A stretch of DNA of 8,016 nt. Source: Chloroflexota bacterium. GTDB lineage: Bacteria > Chloroflexota > Chloroflexia > QHBQ01 > JADMIH01. The notes below the pieces were generated by a model. The model ran no database searches. It saw nothing but the letters and a program-made list of their open reading frames with translations, and was not told the DNA's origin. The stretch spans positions 1 through 8,016 of the forward strand of contig JADMIH010000171.1 in the NCBI GenBank assembly GCA_015478675.1. Reading direction: 5' to 3'. Shown here piece after piece: positions 1 to 4,592 of this stretch (positions within the stretch are counted from its first letter, which is position 1; each line of letters starts with the position of its first letter). The position numbers and the translations under genes were made by a program.

Positions 1-123
1 CCTCGTCTTCAGAGTTAGCAGTAGCTCTCTGACGTGGGACGGTTTTGGCGCGCCCATGGGCACATTGGCGTTGGCATTGGCAGCGGCAGTGGTATCAACG
101 TCGCGTTTTCTCTGAAGAACCAT
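1..123 (-). CDS. N-terminal fragment of an unrecognised protein, cut by the left edge
   Basis: An open frame reads leftward from ATG at 123-121 to the window edge without a stop: 41 codons, beginning MVLQRKRDVDTT. The start is well supported: GGAG lies 8 nt before the ATG, and the upstream region carries promoter-like signals. The visible part is basic at first, then has an Ala-Asn run (residues 13-20, AAANANAN) encoded by a GCC-AAY hexanucleotide repeat, then a Pro-containing stretch and SHVRELLLTLK. No signal peptide or membrane helix appears in these residues, and I do not recognise a family. The low-complexity start suggests a flexible N-terminal tail ahead of a domain outside the window. 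It lies downstream of a repeat resembling a response-regulator box, so it may be a target of the neighbouring two-component system (inference). Confidence 0.6.
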   Translation of the reverse strand, partial: MVLQRKRDVDTTAAANANANVPMGAPKPSHVRELLLTLKTR

Positions 124-158
124 TTCTATCTCTCCTGCGTGTAATCCGATTTTCTCGT

Positions 159-215
159 AAGGGGTCGCGCCATGTGAGTGGCGTATGCGTAAATAGGTTG
201 AGCGCGACTTCCCTT
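159..215 (-). repeat. Long inverted repeat in the leader of the leftward partial gene
   Basis: AAGGG plus GTCGCGC (159-170) pairs with GCGCGAC (202-208) and, after a 2-nt TT bulge, CCCTT (211-215). This gives a 12-bp stem closing a loop of about 31 nt. It lies between the candidate -10 hexamer and the start codon at 123. If transcription starts near 217, the structure forms the extreme 5' end of the mRNA. It could be a stabilising or regulatory leader hairpin; I see no known riboswitch class. Confidence 0.4.
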
Positions 216-223
216 TGATTTCA

Positions 224-229
224 ATTATG
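224..229 (-). promoter_or_regulatory. Candidate -10 element for the leftward partial gene
   Basis: Read on the minus strand, 229-224 is CATAAT, one mismatch from TATAAT, about 100 nt before the start codon at 123. No convincing -35 hexamer lies 16-18 bp upstream. That fits an activator-dependent promoter, and a tandem repeat array (253-280) sits just where an OmpR-family activator would bind. Confidence 0.35.
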
Positions 230-252
230 GGGGAGGAGCTTAAACGTAACGC

Positions 253-280
253 TAGGAGACTGCTAAGATCTTATTAAGAT
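253..280. promoter_or_regulatory. Tandem 11-bp-phased repeat, candidate OmpR-family regulator box
   Basis: TAAGAT occurs at 264-269 and again at 275-280, exactly 11 bp apart (6 bp plus a 5-bp spacer). A degenerate copy, TAGGAG, lies one more 11-bp step away at 253-258. Direct half-sites spaced by one helical turn are the usual architecture for OmpR/PhoB-family response regulators, and such a regulator is encoded at 1804-2709. Relative to a leftward start near 217, the copies fall at roughly -36, -47 and -58, an activator position. Binding by this regulator is inferred, not shown. Confidence 0.45.
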
Positions 281-289
281 TTTTGCGGA

Positions 290-306
290 TAGCTTAGCGC
301 AAGCTA
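290..306. repeat. Short palindrome
   Basis: TAGCTT (290-295) and AAGCTA (301-306) are perfect 6-bp inverted arms around a 5-bp centre, AGCGC. The palindrome adjoins the tandem TAAGAT repeats and lies between the leftward partial gene and the rightward broken gene. It may be an operator for either; nothing else supports a role. Confidence 0.25.
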
Positions 307-382
307 GTGGGCGGCAGAGTAGCGCTTTATCAGGATGGGCGCGGTAATTGATCGAACAATATCGCGCCTGAGGGAGCATGGC

Positions 383-639
383 ATGGGAAATCTGACGGTG
401 CAGGTGATTTCCGTCATTGGGTCGCGGCTCATCTTGTCTGCATAGACAGCAAATCAGATGCGACGGATGAATGGCACGGACCTGAGTTACTTACTCTTGA
501 ACCTGGCTGGGTCCGCTATACTCGTGGTGGTGGCACTCATGGGCCAGCAATGGGTTTCGTGCTTCTGGAAGGCGTGTGGGCGCTGGTAAGCCTCTGGTCG
601 ATAATCCAGCTGGTGCGAGGAGGAAGAGCAGCGAAGTGA
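383..639 (+). pseudogene. Broken CBU_0592-like small membrane protein gene
   Basis: Starting at ATG 383 (AGGGAG ends 6 nt before it), the frame reads MGNLTVQVISVIGSRLILSA, then meets an amber TAG at 443-445. The same frame continues (TANQMRRMNGTD, then SYLLLNLAGSAILVVVALMGQQW) to 553. There a one-base deletion in a G run (551-554) moves the homologous frame, which goes on GFVLLEGVWALVSLWSIIQL to a TGA at 637-639. Repaired, the product would be 85 residues, the usual size for CBU_0592-family proteins. It would have the family's LLN-GSA and QWGF-LLEGVWALVSLW signatures and two or three membrane helices. Family function is unknown. Two lesions, plus an Arg (codon 15) inside the first hydrophobic segment, favour true decay over a single read error. 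It is convergent with the kinase gene that ends at 679. Confidence 0.75.
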
Positions 640-678
640 GCCGGCGCAGTATGCTGCATGCCTCGCCGCTGGGGTGTG

Positions 679-1800
679 TCAGCCCGGGGCAGTCAGCAGA
701 GTAAAGAAGAAGGTGGTGCCCTGCCCTAAGCCGGGGCTTTGCGCCCATATCTGCCCGCCCATCGCTTCTACGAGCAATTTGGCGACGGGCAGCCCGATAC
801 CCGAGCCGTCCACTGCATGGCTGCTCGTCCTGTCTACGCGGAAGAAGCGCTCGAACAGGAATGGTATATGCTCGGCTGCGATTCCCACTCCCGTGTCAGT
901 CACTCGGAATACCACCTCGCGGTCTCCCAGCGCAACCGCAGATCCTTCGCCGCCTGTAGGAAGGTTGACACCAACGCTCACTTTGCCGGGCACAGGAGTG
1001 TATCTGAGCGCGTTAGTCAGCAAGTTCACAAGTATCTGGATTGTATAGTCAGGGTCAGCCAGCACGTGCGGTAAGTTTGTGGGTACGTCGGCGATCAGCT
1101 CGAGGCCCTTCTCGTCGAAATGCAATCGCATACGGTCCAGCGCCGCGTGCGCGAGGAAATCAGGGGCAACAGATTGGAGGTCGGGCGGCTCCCGGCGCGC
1201 CTCAGCCCGAGAAAGAACCCGCAGCGTATCGACCAGGCGATGCACCCGGCCCGCCACATCGTAAAGCATCGCCCAGGTCTTGTCGCTGGGTTCCACATGC
1301 CCGTCGAGCAAGCCCTCAAAATATCCTTCAAGTATGGCTATCGGGGTGCGAAGCTCGTGCGTTATCTCATCGAACGCTTCCATACGCCGACGATCAGCTG
1401 CGTCGAGGGATATGGATAGGGCATCGAGAGCGGCGACTAACCCCTCGAGGTCATCGCTAGGGGAGGGCGGAGCTTGATTAGCGTTGGGCGGCCCGTCCGG
1501 CCTGTCGTGCCGATACTCTCCTTTCGCAAGGCGCTGCACCAAATTTGAAGCACGGCGCAGGGGCATCGTAATTTGCCTGTAGAGCCAGCGTGCGCTCACT
1601 ATCGCAATCGCCACCCCCGCAAGCGCCACCACGAACAGGAGCGTGAGGGCCGTTAGCACCGTCATGCCATCAAGTGTCCAGGGCGTAAATACGATGGAAC
1701 CCAAGATGAGAAGAGCCAGGAGGGCGACAGTACACGCGGCGGCCACGATTAGATGTGTCGCCACGATCTTCTCTCGTAGGCCAAACCGCGACCACTTCAC
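679..1800 (-). CDS. Sensor histidine kinase, HAMP-HisKA-HATPase, with very short extracytoplasmic loop
   Basis: This is a 373-residue membrane sensor kinase that should autophosphorylate and pass phosphate to the regulator encoded just upstream. Two hydrophobic helices (about 14-37 and 47-70) are joined by only some 8-10 residues. A HAMP domain follows (about 71-137), with a Pro-rich insert at 101-115 between its helices. The H-box HELRTP has the phospho-acceptor His148. The ATPase domain has the N-box (NLLTNALRYTP, Asn259 and Asn263), G1 DTGVGI (302-307), an F-box PFLFERFFR (313-321) and G2 GSGIGL (332-337), so it appears catalytically complete. The start is GTG at 1800, 3 nt after the regulator's stop, with only a weak ribosome site, suggesting translational coupling. 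The tiny loop leaves little room for an outside sensor domain, so it probably senses within the membrane or through a partner. The signal is unknown. Confidence 0.93.
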   Translation of the reverse strand: MKWSRFGLREKIVATHLIVAAACTVALLALLILGSIVFTPWTLDGMTVLTALTLLFVVALAGVAIAIVSARWLYRQITMPLRRASNLVQRLAKGEYRHDRPDGPPNANQAPPSPSDDLEGLVAALDALSISLDAADRRRMEAFDEITHELRTPIAILEGYFEGLLDGHVEPSDKTWAMLYDVAGRVHRLVDTLRVLSRAEARREPPDLQSVAPDFLAHAALDRMRLHFDEKGLELIADVPTNLPHVLADPDYTIQILVNLLTNALRYTPVPGKVSVGVNLPTGGEGSAVALGDREVVFRVTDTGVGIAAEHIPFLFERFFRVDRTSSHAVDGSGIGLPVAKLLVEAMGGQIWAQSPGLGQGTTFFFTLLTAPG

Positions 1801-1803
1801 CTT

Positions 1804-2709
1804 TTAGGTTTCACCCGCAGCCGCATCGTTACTCTTTTCGTCCTGCGATTCGGGCAAGACAGTCGGTGCTGACGACGGAAATCGTTGAGACGAGGAAGGT
1901 GGCGGAGATGAAGATACACTTCGCGAGCCGAAGCGAAATCCCACACCTCGGATCGTTTCAATGTACCGTGGCGTAGAGGGGTCATCCTCGAGCTTCTTAC
2001 GCAGGCCCGCCATATGCACGTCCACCAATCGCTCATCGAAAACTTCGTCACCCCAAATGCGGTTGAGCAATTGATTTCGGGTGAAGACCAGTCCGGGGTG
2101 CGCCGACATCGTAACCAGCAACTCGAACTCGCGGGGTGTGAGACGAATCAGCTCTCCCCGCTTGCGAACCTCGTGGCGGGCAGCGTCTATGACTAGGTCG
2201 GCAAATACCACAGGGGGAGGGATATCAGGGGGCATTCGTGCACCTGGTGTACCCTGTGCGGCTCCCATCTCGGCTCGACGCAGCATCGCTTTCACACGCG
2301 CCACAAGTTCGCGAGGACTGAAGGGCTTTGTGAGGTAGTCGTCCGCACCTACCGACAGCCCGATTAGCTTGTCTATCTCCTGAGACTTGGAAGTGAGCAT
2401 CAGCACGTAAGCGTTGGAGAAGTGGCGTAATCGCCTGCACACCTCGAAGCCATCGAAGCCGGGGAGTACGACGTCTAGCACTACTACCTGGGGCTCTTCC
2501 CGCGCAGCGACCTCCAGAGCCGTCGGGCCGTCGTACGCCTCCGCCACCACGAAACCGTCGGCTTCAAGATAGCTGCGCACCAGGTCCACGAGGCTGCGCT
2601 CGTCATCCACGACCAGTATCTTTGCCGGTCTCCGTCCTTCGGCCTTCACTACTTCGTCCAATAGTATGGAATCCTTCCCTGGCTCGCCGTGAGACCAAGC
2701 AGCAATCAT
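1804..2709 (-). CDS. OmpR/PhoB-family response regulator
   Basis: This is a 301-residue two-domain transcription regulator, the partner of the adjacent kinase. The receiver domain (about 28-145) has the acidic pair Asp35-Asp36, phospho-acceptor Asp79 in VVLDVVLPG, Thr106, Tyr125 and Lys128 (LTKPF). A roughly 20-residue Pro/Gly linker leads to a winged-helix DNA-binding domain (about 167-261) with LTPREFELL, the recognition-helix region DERLVDVHMAGLRKKL and the wing RGVGFRF. Two things are unusual. A tail of about 40 residues rich in Ser and Pro (262-301) follows the wing and is probably disordered. There is also a 28-residue extension ahead of the receiver. The ATG at 2709 has no clear ribosome site, whereas GGGAAGGA precedes an in-frame TTG at 2661 by about 10 nt; that TTG would give a 285-residue protein and may be the true start. 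The family usually binds tandem 11-bp repeats, like those at 253-280. Confidence 0.94.
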   Translation of the reverse strand: MIAAWSHGEPGKDSILLDEVVKAEGRRPAKILVVDDERSLVDLVRSYLEADGFVVAEAYDGPTALEVAAREEPQVVVLDVVLPGFDGFEVCRRLRHFSNAYVLMLTSKSQEIDKLIGLSVGADDYLTKPFSPRELVARVKAMLRRAEMGAAQGTPGARMPPDIPPPVVFADLVIDAARHEVRKRGELIRLTPREFELLVTMSAHPGLVFTRNQLLNRIWGDEVFDERLVDVHMAGLRKKLEDDPSTPRYIETIRGVGFRFGSRSVSSSPPPSSSQRFPSSAPTVLPESQDEKSNDAAAGET

Positions 2710-2764
2710 GGCAGCAACCGGATCGCTGTGTGCTCTTTCTGTTGAGAATGGCGACTGTGCTGAA

Positions 2765-2792
2765 GCGAGGATACCAGGGTTGGCATCCTCGC
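2765..2792 (-). ncRNA. Strong hairpin in the 5' leader of the response regulator mRNA
   Basis: GCGAGGAT (2765-2772) and ATCCTCGC (2785-2792) are perfect 8-bp arms, extended by CCA/TGG with a 4-nt loop. The one interruption is an A-C mismatch in plus-strand RNA but a G-U pair in minus-strand RNA. The leftward leader therefore forms an unbroken 12-bp stem, which suggests the structure acts in the regulator's mRNA. It ends about 55 nt before the ATG at 2709. No U-run follows, so it is not an ordinary intrinsic terminator. A DNA operator palindrome is the alternative. Confidence 0.45.
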
Positions 2793-2912
2793 AGCGCGGT
2801 AAGTGATCGGCGATGATCCTCTACCGAGCTGCTGACCACTCGCCCGGGATGTCTGCCGAGAGTGCATTTACGCGGCTTTCTAACATTAGGTCCCTGGCGA
2901 GGTTCATCCAAC

Positions 2913-2941
2913 AGTATAGCACTTCAGCCGGGAAGCGTCAG
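2913..2941 (-). promoter_or_regulatory. Sigma-70-like promoter for the two-component operon
   Basis: On the minus strand, CTGACG (2941-2936) and TATACT (2918-2913) are separated by exactly 17 bp. They resemble TTGACA and TATAAT with two mismatches and one. Transcription would start near 2906, giving a leader of about 200 nt that includes the hairpin at 2765-2792. An 11-bp repeat, TTGAGATGATT (2944-2954), abuts the upstream side of the -35 element and recurs at 3120-3130 beside the divergent promoter. Confidence 0.5.
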
Positions 2942-2943
2942 GC

Positions 2944-2954
2944 TTGAGATGATT
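2944..2954 (+). repeat. 11-bp direct repeat, copy 1
   Basis: TTGAGATGATT here is identical to 3120-3130, 176 bp away; both copies are followed within 2 bp by ATGA. This copy lies immediately upstream of the -35 element of the leftward regulator promoter. It may be a binding site shared by the two divergent operons. Confidence 0.35.
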
Positions 2955-3107
2955 ATGAATTAGCAGTAGAGGGAATGGCTTGTGCGATAGACTCACGCAC
3001 CTGCAATCGAGATCGGCGTTCGACACACGTATGAGCAGAGCCATGCAGAGGCCTTCATATCACCGTTCGGTAACTGGGAGGGAGGCCGAGGAAACGTACC
3101 TGAGGTG

Positions 3108-3113
3108 TATAAT
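3108..3113 (+). promoter_or_regulatory. Consensus -10 element for the dehydrogenase operon
   Basis: A perfect TATAAT lies 62 nt before the ATG at 3176, placing the transcript start near 3120. No recognisable -35 hexamer occurs 16-18 bp upstream. Instead, a small palindrome (ACCT-G-AGGT, 3098-3106) sits directly before the -10, so the promoter may depend on a regulator. Confidence 0.5.
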
Positions 3114-3119
3114 GGAGTA

Positions 3120-3130
3120 TTGAGATGATT
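3120..3130 (+). repeat. 11-bp direct repeat, copy 2
   Basis: TTGAGATGATT is identical to 2944-2954. This copy covers the predicted transcript start of the rightward operon, a position where a bound protein would normally repress. Confidence 0.35.
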
Positions 3131-3138
3131 TTATGACA

Positions 3139-3168
3139 CTCCAGGGTGATAATCTGGAGCTACTGGAG
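3139..3168 (+). promoter_or_regulatory. Leader with two alternative hairpins, one hiding the ribosome binding site
   Basis: CTCCAG (3139-3144) is complementary to two copies of CTGGAG, at 3154-3159 and 3163-3168. The second copy contains the GGAG ribosome site, 7 nt before the ATG at 3176. Pairing with the first copy (9-nt loop) leaves the site open; pairing with the second (18-nt loop) covers it. The stems are only 6 bp, so a regulatory role is inferred. Confidence 0.3.
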
Positions 3169-3175
3169 ATAATAA

Positions 3176-4579
3176 ATGGCAATCGAATCGATAAACCCCG
3201 CCACTGAAGAGATCCTTGCTACCTTTGATGAACTGAGCCCCGCCCAGGTCAATGAGGTAATCGACGCCGCACACAAGGCATGGAAAAGCTGGTCGCGCAC
3301 CCCGGTCACTGAAAGAGAGAGGCTCATGCACGGCGTGGCGGGCTACTTACGCGATAACAAGTCCCGCTTCTCCCGACTGATCACGCTCGAAATGGGCAAG
3401 CCTATCGTTGAGGCGGAGGCCGAGATCGAGAAGTGCGCCCTGACTTGTGACTTCTACGCCGAAAACGCCGAGCGCTTCCTCTCCCAAGAGAGCGTCAAAA
3501 CGAATGCGGTCGAGAGCTACGTGGCCTTCGAGCCGCTCGGTGTTGTACTTGGTATAATGCCCTGGAACTTCCCCTTCTGGCAGGTGTTCCGCTTCGCCGT
3601 CCCTGCTCTCATGGCGGGCAACACAGCTCTTCTTAAACACGCTTCCAATGTGCCTCAGTGTTCGCTCGCAATCGAAGAGGCCTTTACGCGGGGAGGCCTG
3701 CCGGAAGGTGTGTTCCGCAGCCTCCTAGTGAAGGGAGAGGCCGTAGATCGTATTATTGAGGACCCGCAGGTCAAAGCGGTGTCGCTGACCGGCAGCTCCG
3801 CGACCGGGTCGCACGTGGCGGGTATAGCGGGGCGCGCCCTCAAAAAGACGGTACTGGAGCTTGGAGGCTCCGACCCCTTTATCGTGCTCGCCGATGCCGA
3901 TTTACCCGCAGCGGCGGCTATGTCTGTGCGCTCTCGCTTCCAGAATGCGGGCCAAAGCTGCATAGCCGCCAAACGCTTTATTGTGGTGCAAGAAGTAGCG
4001 GACGAGTTCGAGCGGCTGTTTGCGCAGGAAGTCTCCCGGCTGAAGATGGGCAATCCCCTCGAACGGGATACTCAGGTGGGGCCAATGGCCAGGGGCGACC
4101 TGCGCGATGCCCTCGACGAGCAGGTGCGTGCTTCCGTTCGTCAGGGCGCAAAGGCTCTGGTGGGGGGTGAGCGCACCGGCGGCCCCGGCTATTTCTATGC
4201 CCCCACTGTGCTCACGGGCCTATCTCCGCAAATGCCCGTGCTGGCCGAGGAGACCTTCGGCCCGGTGGCCGCGGTGGTCCGCGTGAAAGACGCCAACGAG
4301 GCGGTAAGGCTCGCCAACAATACGCCCTTCGGGTTGGGAGCCAACCTGTGGACACGTGATATTGACGCGGCTCGCGGGCTAGCCCGGCGCATCGAGGCCG
4401 GATCGGTATTCATCAACGGCATGGTGGCCTCGGACCCTCGCTTGCCCTTCGGCGGGGTCAAGCAGAGCGGCTACGGGCGCGAGCTTTCGGAGTTCGGCAT
4501 ACGCGAGTTCGTGAATATTCAGACGGTGTGGATAGGCCCCGCGCAGGGAGCGCCTGCACCTGCTGCTCCGGCCGAGTAG
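3176..4579 (+). CDS. Succinate-semialdehyde dehydrogenase, Sad/YneI-like aldehyde dehydrogenase
   Basis: This 467-residue cytosolic enzyme should oxidise succinic semialdehyde to succinate with NAD(P)+. Aldehyde dehydrogenase landmarks are all present: Asn131 in PWNFPFW, Lys154 in LLKHASN, the cofactor loop LTGSSATG (204-211), general base Glu228 in LELGG, nucleophile Cys262 in GQSCIA, and EETFGP (358-363). The KHASNVPQ and MPWNFPFWQV forms are typical of the short succinate-semialdehyde group (Sad/YneI and the cyanobacterial enzyme) rather than GabD or betaine-aldehyde types. Ser157, instead of the acidic residue common in NAD+ enzymes, hints at NADP+ use. The C-terminus adds a small Ala/Pro tail (456-467). 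ATG at 3176 has GGAG 7 nt upstream. The gene lies 13 nt before the next start, implying one operon. Exact substrate is inferred partly from that neighbour. Confidence 0.88.
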   Translation: MAIESINPATEEILATFDELSPAQVNEVIDAAHKAWKSWSRTPVTERERLMHGVAGYLRDNKSRFSRLITLEMGKPIVEAEAEIEKCALTCDFYAENAERFLSQESVKTNAVESYVAFEPLGVVLGIMPWNFPFWQVFRFAVPALMAGNTALLKHASNVPQCSLAIEEAFTRGGLPEGVFRSLLVKGEAVDRIIEDPQVKAVSLTGSSATGSHVAGIAGRALKKTVLELGGSDPFIVLADADLPAAAAMSVRSRFQNAGQSCIAAKRFIVVQEVADEFERLFAQEVSRLKMGNPLERDTQVGPMARGDLRDALDEQVRASVRQGAKALVGGERTGGPGYFYAPTVLTGLSPQMPVLAEETFGPVAAVVRVKDANEAVRLANNTPFGLGANLWTRDIDAARGLARRIEAGSVFINGMVASDPRLPFGGVKQSGYGRELSEFGIREFVNIQTVWIGPAQGAPAPAAPAE

Positions 4580-4592
4580 CGGAGTGCCACTG

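Noticed and set aside
640..678. Bidirectional terminator between the relic and the kinase gene
   Set aside because: The GC-rich arms (GGCG/CGCC, GCAG/CTGC) are short and irregular, and no T-run follows on either strand.
491..748. An 85-codon minus-strand frame near the left end
   Set aside because: It runs antisense to the CBU_0592-like relic and into the kinase 3' end; the relic's family signature on the plus strand explains this region better.
2603..2911. A 102-codon minus-strand frame overlapping the regulator leader
   Set aside because: It begins with TTG, has no ribosome site, overlaps the 5' end of the response regulator in another frame, and its product is Arg/Ser/Cys-rich with no domain character.
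2982..3000. GTGCG...CGCAC inverted repeat as an operator
   Set aside because: The arms are only 5 bp with a 9-bp centre and do not align with either promoter; this is likely chance.
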